Assembly: GCF_025716945.1 (NCBI RefSeq)
Contig: NZ_JAOVZT010000001.1
Span: 702,678-766,677 of the forward strand
Reading direction: 5' to 3'
Source: Geodermatophilus sp. YIM 151500
GTDB lineage: Bacteria; Actinomycetota; Actinomycetes; Mycobacteriales; Geodermatophilaceae
DNA: 64,000 nt
Below, one piece after another: positions 51,112 through 59,803 of this stretch. The translations under genes and the position numbers were made by a program. The notes below the pieces were generated by a model, which ran no database searches, had not been told where the DNA came from, and saw only the letters and a list, made by a program, of their open reading frames with translations. Every line of letters starts with the position of its first letter. The first letter of the stretch is position 1.

Positions 51112-52089
51112 ATGGAGACGATGCACGCCGCCGGCCGCCGCAGCCTGCCGCCGGTCCCCCGCGCCGCCGCCGAGGTCGCCGACCAGTCGACCGAGCGGCT
51201 GCACCTGCCGGACCTGGAGCCGGCCGAGGCGCCGCGGGTCGCCGCGCGCCCGCCGGGAGCGCCCGTCGCCGCCCAGCCGATGGCCCAGGACGCCGCCGTC
51301 GACCACGACGCCCACGACCGCCACGACGGCCACGACGAGGACGAGGCGGCGGCGTCCGCCCCGGACGACGCCCTCGTCCCCCGGAGGACGGTCGTCCCGG
51401 AGGACGTCGTCGACGACGGGGACGCCGTCCGGGAGCCCGCGGACGAGGGGCCGACCGCCGGTGAGCCGGCGGTCGGGGCCGCCTCCGCCGACCCGCCTGC
51501 CGTCGAGCCGCCTCTCGCCGTGGCAGGCCCGGCCGAGCCGGGGGACCCGGCCGAGCCGGCGGACCCGGCCCAGCCGGCGGACCCGGCCGAGCCGGCGGAC
51601 CCCGCGGACCCCGTGGAACTCGCGGAACCGGCGGCTGGCCCCGCGGGCGGGTACGGCCGGGACGCCGGGCCGCAGCCGGTGACCCCCGCCGCCGTCGCGG
51701 CGTCGGCCGGATCCGTGGACGAGGCGGAACGGACCATCGACCCGGACGACCCCGCCCAGTACTTCGTCGCCCGCCTGCGGGCGGCCGCGACCGACTTCGC
51801 CGAGGCGGCCGGCGCGGCGAGCGCCGTGGTGCGCGAGGCGATCCCCCCGGCCCGGCACCGCCGTTCCCGGTGCCGCATGGTGCTCCGCTACGCGGACGGC
51901 GGTGAGGCCGACCTGACCTTCGTCGGTGCCGTCGGTCGGCCCGGGACGCCTGCGTGGGAGGGGTTCGACGAGCAGATCCAGCGCTGGCTGGGGAACGGGC
52001 AGCGGCGCGAGCCGGCCTGGCTCGTCGAGGACGACGAGGCCGTCAACGGCGTCGCCGTCGACGTGCCCGCCTGGCTCGCCGCAGTCTGA
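51112..52089 (+). CDS. Hypothetical protein with acidic repeats and a C-terminal domain
   Basis: A 325-residue protein. Residues 60-210 are acidic and low in complexity, including a run of PAEPADPA-type repeats. A compact C-terminal domain of about 110 residues (YFVARLRAAATDFAEAAGAAS, RCRMVLRYADGGEADLTFVG, EQIQRWLGNGQR, VDVPAWLAAV) looks folded. I recognise no family. The ATG 51112 lies 68 bp after gluD without a strong ribosome site. Whether it belongs to the glu operon is unclear. Confidence 0.6.
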   Translation: METMHAAGRRSLPPVPRAAAEVADQSTERLHLPDLEPAEAPRVAARPPGAPVAAQPMAQDAAVDHDAHDRHDGHDEDEAAASAPDDALVPRRTVVPEDVVDDGDAVREPADEGPTAGEPAVGAASADPPAVEPPLAVAGPAEPGDPAEPADPAQPADPAEPADPADPVELAEPAAGPAGGYGRDAGPQPVTPAAVAASAGSVDEAERTIDPDDPAQYFVARLRAAATDFAEAAGAASAVVREAIPPARHRRSRCRMVLRYADGGEADLTFVGAVGRPGTPAWEGFDEQIQRWLGNGQRREPAWLVEDDEAVNGVAVDVPAWLAAV

Positions 52090-52224
52090 CTGATCGGCTG
52101 CGCTCCCGCTCCGAGCACGGACGCACGGGACCACGGCCCCTTCCGTCGCGGGTGCGGCAGAGCGATCATGGGGAGGCCGCTCGCGGCCGCGTGAGCGGAC
52201 CGTCTCGCCGCCGGGAGGCCGGCC

Positions 52225-53979
52225 GTGACCGTGCTCGCACCCCAGCCCATCGTCAGCCACCCCGGCCCGGAGCGTCCGCCTGTCCGGGGCGCCCGCCTGC
52301 TCTCGCTGCTGCGGACGACCGACCACAAGACGATCGGGCTGATGTACCTGGTCACCAGTTTCGTGTTCTTCGTGGCCGGTGGGCTCATGGCGATGCTGAT
52401 GCGGGCCGAGCTGGCCCGACCGGCGCTGCAGTTCCTGTCCCCGGAGCAGTACAACCAGCTGTTCACCATGCACGGCACGGTGATGCTGCTGCTGTTCGCG
52501 ACTCCCCTGGTGTTCGCGTTCGCGAACCTGGTGCTGCCGCTGCAGATCGGCTCGCCCGACGTCGCCTTCCCCCGGCTGAACGCCTTCTCGTACTGGTTGT
52601 TCCTGTTCGGCGGGACCATCGCGATGGCCGGGTTTCTCACCCCCGGCGGCGCCGCGGACTTCGGCTGGTACGCCTACGTGCCGCTCTCGACGGGTACGCA
52701 CAGCCCTGGCCTCGGGGGCAACCTGTGGATCACCGGGCTGATCGTCAGCGGCCTGGGCACGATCCTCGGCGCGGTCAACATGATCACCACGGTGGTGTGC
52801 CTACGCGCGCCCGGGATGACGCTGTTCCGGATGCCCATCTTCGTCTGGAACATCACGATCACCAGCCTGCTCGTGATCATCGCCTTCCCGATCCTGACCG
52901 CCGCGCTGTTCGCCCTGCTGGCCGAGCGGAACCTGGATGCCGCCGTCTACATCGACGAGAACGGCGGCGCGATGCTGTGGCAGCACCTGTTCTGGTACTT
53001 CGGGCATCCCGAGGTCTACATCGTGGCGCTGCCGTTCTTCGGCATCGTCACCGAGGTCATCCCGGTGTTCAGCCGTAAGCCGCTGTTCGGCTACAAGGGC
53101 ATGGTCGCCGCGACGATCGCGATCGGCTTCCTGTCGATCGCGGTGTGGGCGCACCACATGTTCGCCACCGGAGCGGTGCTGCTGCCGTTCTTCGCGTTCG
53201 CCACGTACCTCATCGCGGTGCCCACCGGGATCAAGTTCTTCAACTGGATCGGCACCATGTGGCGCGGTCAGCTGACCTTCGAGACACCGATGCTGTGGTC
53301 GGTCGGCTTCCTGGTCACCTTCATGCTGGGCGGGCTGACCGGCGTGATGCTGGCCTCGCCACCGCTGGACTGGCACCTCAACGACAGCTACTTCGTCGTG
53401 GCCCACTTCCACTACGTGCTCTTCGGGACCATCGTCTTCGCGGCCTTCGCCGGCATCTACTTCTGGTTCCCGAAGATGAGCGGCCGGATGATGGACGAAC
53501 GGCTGGGCAAGCTGCACTTCTGGATGACGTTCGTGGGCTTCCACCTGACCTTCCTCGTGCAGCACTGGCTGGGTGCCGAGGGGATGCCGCGCCGGTACGT
53601 CACCTACCTGGGCACCGACGGTTTCACCCTGCTGAACACCCTGTCGACGATCGGCGCGTTCATCCTGGGCGCGGCCACGCTGCCGTTCCTCTACAACGCC
53701 CGGCGGTCGTGGAAGTACGGCCAGCTGGCGTTGCGCGACGACCCCTGGGGCCACGGGAACTCGCTGGAGTGGGCGACCTCCTCGCCGCCGCCTCGGCACA
53801 ACTTCGTCGAGATCCCGCGGATCCGGTCGAACCGGCCCGCCTTCGAGGCGCACTACCCGCACCTGCGCAAGCGGCTGGACGAAGAGGCACATCTGGGCCG
53901 GCGGCACGAGCCCTTCGCCGGTCGCCTCCTGTCCGGTACGGGCACCCGCGAGGGCCCGCACGATCCCGACGCCACCTGA
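52225..53979 (+). CDS. ctaD: Cytochrome c oxidase subunit I
   Basis: A 584-residue haem-copper oxidase subunit with about 12 helices. Haem a ligand His83 ([11 protein letters not shown]) and His396 are present, CuB ligands are His261 (FGHPEVY) and His310/His311 ([10 protein letters not shown]), and Tyr265 is the cross-linked residue. His394 in [10 protein letters not shown] is the haem a3 ligand. It is the aa3-type catalytic subunit that reduces O2 to water. The GTG 52225 has gggagg upstream. Subunits II and III are not nearby, as in other actinobacteria where ctaD stands alone. Confidence 0.94.
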   Translation: MTVLAPQPIVSHPGPERPPVRGARLLSLLRTTDHKTIGLMYLVTSFVFFVAGGLMAMLMRAELARPALQFLSPEQYNQLFTMHGTVMLLLFATPLVFAFANLVLPLQIGSPDVAFPRLNAFSYWLFLFGGTIAMAGFLTPGGAADFGWYAYVPLSTGTHSPGLGGNLWITGLIVSGLGTILGAVNMITTVVCLRAPGMTLFRMPIFVWNITITSLLVIIAFPILTAALFALLAERNLDAAVYIDENGGAMLWQHLFWYFGHPEVYIVALPFFGIVTEVIPVFSRKPLFGYKGMVAATIAIGFLSIAVWAHHMFATGAVLLPFFAFATYLIAVPTGIKFFNWIGTMWRGQLTFETPMLWSVGFLVTFMLGGLTGVMLASPPLDWHLNDSYFVVAHFHYVLFGTIVFAAFAGIYFWFPKMSGRMMDERLGKLHFWMTFVGFHLTFLVQHWLGAEGMPRRYVTYLGTDGFTLLNTLSTIGAFILGAATLPFLYNARRSWKYGQLALRDDPWGHGNSLEWATSSPPPRHNFVEIPRIRSNRPAFEAHYPHLRKRLDEEAHLGRRHEPFAGRLLSGTGTREGPHDPDAT

Positions 53980-54019
53980 AGCCGGCCGCAGGGACGCTCG
54001 CGAGCCACCGGAGGACGCC

Positions 54020-54577
54020 ATGCCACTGGACCCCGAGGAACGGGAAGCACTGGCCGGTATCCGGAGCGGCCTCGAACGCGAGGACCGCGCCCTCGCCGAC
54101 TCCTTCGCGGTCCTTTCCGCTCCCCCGACCCGCCGTTGGGCGCTGCTGGCGTGCGCCGCCGTGGTCGCAGCCGCCCTGCTGTTCGCGGCGCTGGGCGTGC
54201 GCGCCGTGGCCGTCATCGGCATGGTGCTCGTGCTGGCCGCGCCCTGGGTGGCCTTCCGCGCCGCGAACCTCGCCGCCGACGACGCGCCGCCCGGGGGCAT
54301 GCCGCCGACCGGGACGGGCCCCGCGGGACCCGCACGGCCGGTCCGGGACCGCCCGTCGACCGAGGACCGCCCATCGACCGCAGATCTCCGGCCAGCCGCG
54401 GGTGACCCGCTGACCGGAGCCTCTCCCCCGATCGCGCACGGCCGGCGCAGCGGTCAGAGCCCGCCGGTCGCGAGCCACGGGCGGACGGGCGCCGCTCCGG
54501 CGCCCGTCGGGAAGCTCGGCCGTCGGCGGGGCCGCCCCCGACGCCGCGCCGCCGCGACGGGCACGCGGCCCGGCTGA
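54020..54577 (+). CDS. DUF3040 membrane protein
   Basis: A 185-residue protein. The N-terminal MPLDPEEREALAGIRSGLEREDRALADSF is the DUF3040 signature, and two hydrophobic segments follow (WALLACAAVVAAALLFAALG and VIGMVLVLAAPWVAF). The C-terminal 90 residues are Pro/Arg-rich and disordered. Function unknown. The start ATG has cggagga upstream. It follows ctaD by 40 bp. Confidence 0.82.
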   Translation: MPLDPEEREALAGIRSGLEREDRALADSFAVLSAPPTRRWALLACAAVVAAALLFAALGVRAVAVIGMVLVLAAPWVAFRAANLAADDAPPGGMPPTGTGPAGPARPVRDRPSTEDRPSTADLRPAAGDPLTGASPPIAHGRRSGQSPPVASHGRTGAAPAPVGKLGRRRGRPRRRAAATGTRPG

Positions 54578-54631
54578 GTTCCGCGACACCGCTGTTCGCC
54601 GTGGTTGTGTCAGCGGGCGGGCGGCACCGTG

Positions 54632-54747
54632 GCACGGGCGGCGCCGCGGGGGCAGGCACCGCCCGCGGGGGTAGGCACGCCCGCACGGGCGGCGCCGCGG
54701 GGGCAGGCACCGCCCGCACGGGCGGCGCCGCGCGGGGAGGGCACGCC
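54632..54747. repeat. GC-rich direct repeats between DUF3040 gene and recX
   Basis: A 35-bp unit starting gcacgggcggcgccgcgggg is exact at 54632-54666 and 54683-54717, with a diverged third copy beginning at 54716. The unit contains self-complementary GGGCGG and CCGCCC runs, so it can also form strong hairpins beyond the ends of these two convergent genes. Confidence 0.82.
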
Positions 54748-54773
54748 CGCGGCGCCGCCCACGGGCGTCGGCC

Positions 54774-55448
54774 TCACCCCCAAGCCACCCCGTCGTCTCC
54801 ACCGACGTCGTCGACACCGGCTCCATCCGTCCCGTCGGCGTCGAGCGCTTCCCGGACGACGGCCGCGGCCAGCCCCCCGCCGTAGCCCTTGCGCGCGAGC
54901 ATGCCGACCAGCCTGCGCGTGGCGGTGGGCCGGTCGACGCGGTGCAGCGACGGCAGCTTGCGCTCGACCAACCGCCGGGCGGCCTCTCGCTCGTCGTGGT
55001 CGTCGACCTGCCCGACCGCCTGCGCCGCCGTCTCGGCGTCGATGCCCTTGGCCTGCAATTCGGCCCGCAGCGCGCGGCGGGCCAGGCCGCGACCGGCCTG
55101 CCGTGAACTGACCCAGGCCTGGGCGAAGGCCGCATCGTCGACCAACCCCACGTCGGTGAAGCGGTCGAGCACCGCAACCGCCGCCGCCTCGGGCACGCCG
55201 CGGCGGGCGAGCAGATCGGCCAGCTGCTGCCGGGTTCTCGGCGCTCCGGTCAGCGCCCGCAGGCAGATGGCGCGGGCCACCGCCTCCGGATCGCCGGGCG
55301 CGTCCTGCGGCGACCCGGGTGGCTCGTCCACCGCGGATGCTTCTCGGGTGCGGCTCCGGCCGCCGGGGAGCCCGTCGCCCTCGGCGGGACGCCGCCCGCC
55401 GCGACGAGCAGGCGGGCGGCGCCCCGAGCCTCCGGCCGCTCCGGTCAC
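54774..55448 (-). CDS. recX: RecA regulator RecX
   Basis: A 224-residue helical protein with three-helix RecX repeats: AICLRALTGAPRTRQQLADLLARRGVP, GLVDDAAFAQAWVSSRQ-AGRGLARRALRAEL and RRLVGMLARKGYGGGLAAAVVREAL. An Arg/Gly-rich N-terminal 50 residues precede them. RecX modulates RecA filaments. The start lies eight bases after the recA stop, so the two are cotranscribed from the SOS promoter. Confidence 0.92.
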   Translation of the reverse strand: MTGAAGGSGRRPPARRGGRRPAEGDGLPGGRSRTREASAVDEPPGSPQDAPGDPEAVARAICLRALTGAPRTRQQLADLLARRGVPEAAAVAVLDRFTDVGLVDDAAFAQAWVSSRQAGRGLARRALRAELQAKGIDAETAAQAVGQVDDHDEREAARRLVERKLPSLHRVDRPTATRRLVGMLARKGYGGGLAAAVVREALDADGTDGAGVDDVGGDDGVAWG

Positions 55449-55456
55449 CAGGCCGG

Positions 55457-56494
55457 TCAGAAGTCGACCGGGTCGGCCGGGGCCGGCGGCGCGTCGAGCG
55501 TGGCCCCGATGCCCAGCTTCTCCTTGACCTTCTTCTCGATCTCGTCGGCGAGGTCGGGGTTGTCGCGCAGGAAGGCGCGGACGTTCTCCTTGCCCTGTCC
55601 CAGCTGGTCGCCCTCGTACGTGTACCAGGCGCCGGACTTGCGGATGAAGCCCTGCTCGACCCCGGCGTCGATGAGCCCGCCCTCGCGGCTGAAGCCCTGG
55701 CCCCAGAGCAGGTCGAGCTCGGCCTGCTTGAACGGCGCGGCCACCTTGTTCTTGACGATCTTGACGCGGACGCGGCTGCCGACGGCGTCGGTGCCCTGCT
55801 TCAGGGTCTCGATGCGGCGGACGTCGAGCCGGACCGACGAGTAGAACTTCAGCGCCCGCCCACCGGTGGTGACCTCCGGGGAGCCGTAGACGATGCCGAC
55901 CTTCTCGCGGAGCTGGTTGATGAAGATGGCGGTCGTGCCGGAGTTGTTCAGCGCACCGGTGATCTTGCGCAGCGCCTGGCTCATCAGGCGGGCCTGCAGG
56001 CCGACGTGGCTGTCACCCATCTCGCCCTCGATCTCGGCGCGGGGGACCAGGGCGGCGACCGAGTCGATGACGATGACGTCGAGGGCGCCCGAGCGGATCA
56101 GCATGTCGGCGATCTCGAGCGCCTGCTCACCGGTGTCGGGCTGGCTGACCAGCAGGGCGTCGGTGTCGACGCCGATGGCCCGGGCGTATTCCGGGTCGAG
56201 CGCGTGCTCGGCGTCGATGAACGCCGCGATACCGCCGGCGGCCTGGGCGTTGGCCACCGCGTGCAGGGCGACCGTGGTCTTGCCGGAGGACTCCGGGCCG
56301 TAGACCTCGATGATCCGGCCGCGCGGCAGGCCGCCGATGCCCAGGGCGATGTCGAGGGCGATGGAGCCCGTCGGGATCACCTTGATCGGCTGGGCGGCGT
56401 TGTCGCCCAGCCGCATCACGGAGCCCTTGCCGAACTGCTTGTCGATCTGGGCGAGGGCCATGTCGAGGGCCTTGTCGCGGTCGAGCGTTGCCAT
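55457..56494 (-). CDS. recA: Recombinase RecA
   Basis: A 345-residue recombinase that drives strand exchange and LexA cleavage. The Walker A is GPESSGKTT (66-74), Walker [13 protein letters not shown], loop L1 [19 protein letters not shown], and L2 [36 protein letters not shown]. No intein is present. The ATG 56494 is downstream of an SOS box at 56616-56631. Confidence 0.97.
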   Translation of the reverse strand: MATLDRDKALDMALAQIDKQFGKGSVMRLGDNAAQPIKVIPTGSIALDIALGIGGLPRGRIIEVYGPESSGKTTVALHAVANAQAAGGIAAFIDAEHALDPEYARAIGVDTDALLVSQPDTGEQALEIADMLIRSGALDVIVIDSVAALVPRAEIEGEMGDSHVGLQARLMSQALRKITGALNNSGTTAIFINQLREKVGIVYGSPEVTTGGRALKFYSSVRLDVRRIETLKQGTDAVGSRVRVKIVKNKVAAPFKQAELDLLWGQGFSREGGLIDAGVEQGFIRKSGAWYTYEGDQLGQGKENVRAFLRDNPDLADEIEKKVKEKLGIGATLDAPPAPADPVDF

Positions 56495-56615
56495 CGTGCT
56501 CACCTTCGGGACGTTGCGAGGAGCGGTCGGTACCGACGCTAGGGCGGGGATCCGACAATTCCGGGCGGCGGGAGGATCTGTGGAGAGGGATGCGTCCTGT
56601 GGACGCCACAGTAGG

Positions 56616-56631
56616 CCGAACACACGTTCGA
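56616..56631. promoter_or_regulatory. LexA (SOS) box upstream of recA
   Basis: CCGAACACACGTTCGA differs from the palindromic consensus at one base, 121 bp upstream of the recA ATG. It supports damage induction of recA-recX. Confidence 0.85.
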
Positions 56632-56724
56632 CTGCCAGGCCGACACGCCGCCCGCGTCGTCGGCCGCGATCCTCCGCGGGGGCTCCGGGTGCCGGGATCC
56701 CCGCCGGTGCGCGCCGGACCGGGT

Positions 56725-56919
56725 TCAGCGCTCCTTGGCCGGCACGTCGTACTCCTCGCACACGGCCAGCCACACCCGCCGGACGGGCAGGCCGGCCTCG
56801 ATCGCCTCCACCGCCGTCCGCCCGCCCAGCACGGCGAAGACGTGGTCGCGCGCGACGCTCTCCGCGCGCACGGACCCGAAGGCTCCCGACATACGGGACC
56901 AGAACTCCTGCAGGCGCAC
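56725..56919 (-). CDS. DUF3046 protein
   Basis: A 64-residue protein ([15 protein letters not shown]..., [36 protein letters not shown]) that matches DUF3046, a small family commonly encoded next to recA in actinobacteria. Its GTG start is seven bases after the hexamer TAGCGT. The function is unknown; synteny suggests, but does not show, a link with recA. Confidence 0.88.
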   Translation of the reverse strand: MRLQEFWSRMSGAFGSVRAESVARDHVFAVLGGRTAVEAIEAGLPVRRVWLAVCEEYDVPAKER

Positions 56920-56926
56920 GGGGTCG

Positions 56927-56932
56927 ACGCTA
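56927..56932 (-). promoter_or_regulatory. -10 hexamer TAGCGT, leaderless start of DUF3046 gene
   Basis: On the minus strand TAGCGT ends seven bases before GTG 56919, with no ribosome site. The hexamer straddles the very end of the preceding gene. Confidence 0.6.
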
Positions 56933-57586
56933 GCGCGCCGCCCGCTCGCCCTCGTCCGCCTGCCGGGCGGTCAGCCCCTGCCGCAGGTGCCGGACCAGTG
57001 CCGCGTGGTCGTCGGCGTGCAGGCGCACCGCCGTGACCGGCTCCGCGTCGCCGCGTGGCGACAGCAGCGGGAGCGGGCGGGCGAGGACGACGTCCACGGT
57101 CGTCTGGTTGGAGACCGCCACGGACAGCACCCGGTCCGGACTCTCGCCGTGCACCTGGAGGGTGCGCATCCCCTCGAGCGACCTCCGGCGGGACCGCACG
57201 GCGGCGATGTCGGCCCACGGCACCAGGAACTCGACGGTGCTCCCGTGGCGGATCCGCAGCCCGGTCCCGTCGACCACGTGCGGGTGCACGGTGAGGCCCG
57301 CCAGCACGCCGATCATCCAGAGCAGCCCGTACAGGCCGACGGCGAGCGCGGCCGTGCGCACGGCGTCCCACGGGACGAGGAAGTGCAGGATCGGCACCTC
57401 GACGGCCGAGACGCCGATGAACGTCCAGTGCGCGGGCCCCACCGTGCGGACGTAACCGAAGGGGACGCCACCCGGACCGACGTCCGCACCGCGCCGCAGC
57501 ACCCAACGGGCCAGGCTGCGCCACATGCCGAGCTCGTACGCCAGCGCGCGGCGGACCAGGCGACCTGGCCCGGGGTCGCCGGTCAC
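56930..57586 (-). CDS. Membrane protein of unknown function
   Basis: A 218-residue protein with two or three membrane helices in its first half (WTFIGVSAVEVPILHFLVP, AALAVGLYGLLWMIGVLAGLTV) and a soluble PH-like beta-rich C-terminus (GLRIRHGSTVEFLVPWADIAAV, VSVAVSNQTTVDVVLARPL). The GTG start overlaps the marR stop as GTGA, so it is likely coupled to that regulator. No family name recognised. Confidence 0.65.
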   Translation of the reverse strand: MTGDPGPGRLVRRALAYELGMWRSLARWVLRRGADVGPGGVPFGYVRTVGPAHWTFIGVSAVEVPILHFLVPWDAVRTAALAVGLYGLLWMIGVLAGLTVHPHVVDGTGLRIRHGSTVEFLVPWADIAAVRSRRRSLEGMRTLQVHGESPDRVLSVAVSNQTTVDVVLARPLPLLSPRGDAEPVTAVRLHADDHAALVRHLRQGLTARQADEGERAAR

Positions 57587-58050
57587 CGGTACGCCCCCGC
57601 ACCGCGCCCCACGCCGCGCTCCCGCAGCCGCTCGAGGACGTCGTCCAGGCCCGCCAGCAGGCCGGTCAGCCGCTCGGCCGGCATGCCGGCGAACAGCGCC
57701 GCGGCGAACTCCTCCCGGTCGCGGGCGAGCCCGTCGGCCAGCGCGGCCCCGTCGTCCGTGAAGGAGACGAGGGTGGCCCGCCGATCGGTCGGATGAGCCG
57801 CCCGGATCACCAGGCCGGCGTCGACGAGGGCGTCGACGAGGCCGGTCACGTTGCGCGGGGTGACGCCCAGGGCAGCGGCGAGCACCCGCTGGGTCACCGG
57901 CCCCCGGCTGCGCAGCTCCCAGAGCAGGTGCGCGCGCGCGGTGGTCAGACCGCGGCGGGCCAGCCCGCGTGCCATGTCGTCATCCAGGACGACGACCAGC
58001 TCCAGGACGCGGTCGAGCGCGGTGCACCACCGGGCCGTTTCCATTACCAC
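57583..58050 (-). CDS. MarR-family transcriptional regulator
   Basis: A 155-residue winged helix-turn-helix protein: LTTARAHLLWELRSRGPVTQRVLAAALGVTPRNVTGLVDALVDAGLVIRAAHPTDRRA contains the recognition helix and wing. I start it at GTG 58050 because a TACACT hexamer lies seven bases upstream; ATG 58044 is the alternative. A partial inverted repeat AGTG...CACT in the promoter may be its operator. It probably regulates itself and the following membrane protein. Confidence 0.82.
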   Translation of the reverse strand: MVMETARWCTALDRVLELVVVLDDDMARGLARRGLTTARAHLLWELRSRGPVTQRVLAAALGVTPRNVTGLVDALVDAGLVIRAAHPTDRRATLVSFTDDGAALADGLARDREEFAAALFAGMPAERLTGLLAGLDDVLERLRERGVGRGAGAYR

Positions 58051-58057
58051 AGCTCAC

Positions 58058-58063
58058 AGTGTA
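58058..58063 (-). promoter_or_regulatory. -10 hexamer TACACT, leaderless start of marR
   Basis: On the minus strand TACACT is followed by seven bases and GTG 58050. The surrounding AGTGAAGTAAGTACACT has AGTG and CACT ends that could be an operator. Confidence 0.5.
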
Positions 58064-58102
58064 CTTACTTCACTGACTCCGGTCCGCCACAACGGGCCGA
58101 TC

Positions 58103-58108
58103 TAGGCT
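58103..58108 (+). promoter_or_regulatory. -10 hexamer TAGGCT, leaderless start of the 37-residue protein
   Basis: TAGGCT ends six bases before ATG 58115 with no ribosome site, consistent with a leaderless transcript. Confidence 0.55.
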
Positions 58109-58114
58109 CGGGGC

Positions 58115-58228
58115 ATGATCCCCGGCAGCGGCAACGCCACGGTCGACCTCGTCGTGGAGATCGGCATCATCTGCGCGCTGATCGTCCTGATCGTGCTGCT
58201 GATCAGGAACTACCGGGGCCGTCGCTGA
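58115..58228 (+). CDS. Single-helix membrane microprotein
   Basis: A 37-residue protein with a polar start (MIPGSGNATVDLVVE), one hydrophobic helix (IGIICALIVLIVLLI) and a basic end (RNYRGRR). It follows a leaderless promoter and ends 26 bp inside the convergent MFS transporter gene. The membrane topology and promoter make it plausible; function unknown. Confidence 0.55.
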   Translation: MIPGSGNATVDLVVEIGIICALIVLIVLLIRNYRGRR

Positions 58229-59489
58229 CCCCGCCGGCGCGCGCCGGCCGCGGCGTCCGCAGCCACACGACGACCAGCGGCGCCACGAGCGCCGCCGACA
58301 CGCCCGCGACGAGCCCGAAGCCGCCGACCGCCAGCAGCGGGCCTCCGACGACCCCGGCCAGCGCCGCCCCCAGGCCCATGAGCAGGTCGGTGCCGCCCTG
58401 GGCGGTCGGCCGCAGGGTCACGTCCACCGCCTCGCTCACCAGCGTGGAGCCTGCAACCAGCCCGCACGACCAGCCCACCCCGAGCAGCAGCAACCCGACG
58501 CCCAGCTGCACCGCGGCACCCGGCGGCGCCGTGCCGGCCAGCGCCGCCGCGCCCAGCAGGAGCACCCCGCCGGCGGCGACGGTGGCGCTCCGCCCGGCCC
58601 GGTCGGACAGGACGCCGACCAGCGGGGAGAACAGGTACATGCCGGCCACGTGCACGCTGATCACCAGGCCGATGACGCGCAGCGTGGCCCCCTCACCGGC
58701 GCCGGCGTGCCCCATGTGCACCGGGGTCATGACCATCACCCCGACCATGACCGCGTGGGAGACCACGACGGCGGTCAGCCCGAGCCGGCCGCTCGGGGAC
58801 GCCCACACCGCCCGCAACGCGGCAGCGGTGGCCCGACGCGGCGCCGCGGCGGCGCCGCGTCCGCCCAGCCGGCGGGCGAGCAGCAGCGGATCGGGACGCA
58901 GCAGCAGCACCAGGCCGACCGCGACGACCGAGAACACCGCGGCGGAGACCACCACCGCCCCGCCGAGCGGGGGCAGGTCCAGCGCGCGCCCCAGGGCGGC
59001 GCCGGGACCGGCGAGGTTGGGACCCAGCACGGCACCGACCGTGGTGGCCCACACGACCAGCGACAGCGACCGCGCCCGGTGCTCCGGGGCCGCGAGGTCG
59101 GCCGCCGCGTAGCGGGCCTGCAGCCCGCAGGCGGTAGCGGCGCCGAAGGCGAACAGCCCGGCCAGGAGCAGCGGCAGCGACGACAGGGTGGCGGCCAGCA
59201 CGGTCAGCAGCGAGCCGGCGACGGCGACCGCATACCCGGCGGCCAGGCCCGCCCGGCGTCCGGCCCGGTCGCTGATCCGGGCCAGCGGGACGGCGATCAC
59301 CGCGGCGCCGAGCACGCTCGCCGTCTGGCCGAGACCCGCGGCGGTGTCGGTGCCGGCGACGTCGCGGGCGAGCAGCCCGCCGACCGTGATGCCCACGGTC
59401 ACGCCGAGCCCGCCGAGCGCGACGCCACCGCTGAGCACGGCCACCGTCCGCCGCTGCACCCGGACCGCGTCGACGCCGTCCGCCGTCAC
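58203..59489 (-). CDS. MFS transporter
   Basis: A 428-residue major-facilitator permease with about 12 helices (GGVALGGLGVTVGITVGGLLA, ARISDRAGRRAGLAAGYAVAVAG, then a second half with SPLVGVLSDRAGRSATVAAGG). The two D-R-A-G-R loops are the MFS motif A. It is probably a drug or metabolite exporter; substrate unknown. I place the start at GTG 59489 because it overlaps the stop of an upstream small ORF as GTGA; a further GTG lies at 59519. Confidence 0.8.
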   Translation of the reverse strand: MTADGVDAVRVQRRTVAVLSGGVALGGLGVTVGITVGGLLARDVAGTDTAAGLGQTASVLGAAVIAVPLARISDRAGRRAGLAAGYAVAVAGSLLTVLAATLSSLPLLLAGLFAFGAATACGLQARYAAADLAAPEHRARSLSLVVWATTVGAVLGPNLAGPGAALGRALDLPPLGGAVVVSAAVFSVVAVGLVLLLRPDPLLLARRLGGRGAAAAPRRATAAALRAVWASPSGRLGLTAVVVSHAVMVGVMVMTPVHMGHAGAGEGATLRVIGLVISVHVAGMYLFSPLVGVLSDRAGRSATVAAGGVLLLGAAALAGTAPPGAAVQLGVGLLLLGVGWSCGLVAGSTLVSEAVDVTLRPTAQGGTDLLMGLGAALAGVVGGPLLAVGGFGLVAGVSAALVAPLVVVWLRTPRPARAGGVSDGPGSS

Positions 59490-59683
59490 CACGGCTGCGC
59501 CCCGCGCCGGCCGCGGCACCGGTCGGCGACGAGCTCCTGCGACCGGGGGCCGGGAGGGGCCGCGCCGTGCGGGCCGGGCGACGCGTACACGTCGAGCACG
59601 AACGGCACCGGGGAGCCCGTGGACTGCGCCTGCAGGTCCGTGCCGACCGCCGTCACCCGGTCGGCACCGTGGGCGCCACCCAT
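59486..59683 (-). CDS. Small ORF coupled to the MFS gene
   Basis: A 65-residue protein (MGGAHGADRVTAVGTD..., ending GRRGAQPW) with a strong ribosome site, ggagggagg. Its TGA overlaps the MFS GTG. There is no signal peptide and no recognised family. It could be a real protein or a translational leader for the transporter. Confidence 0.5.
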   Translation of the reverse strand: MGGAHGADRVTAVGTDLQAQSTGSPVPFVLDVYASPGPHGAAPPGPRSQELVADRCRGRRGAQPW

Positions 59684-59803
59684 CCGAGCCTCCCTCCGCC
59701 CAGTGCCCCGACCACCCTCGACGCCGGGCCGGGACCCCCGTCGATCAGGTGACCTGGTCATCATCCGCGGCGGATTGTCGTACGTCCCGGGGACACTGGC
59801 TGC

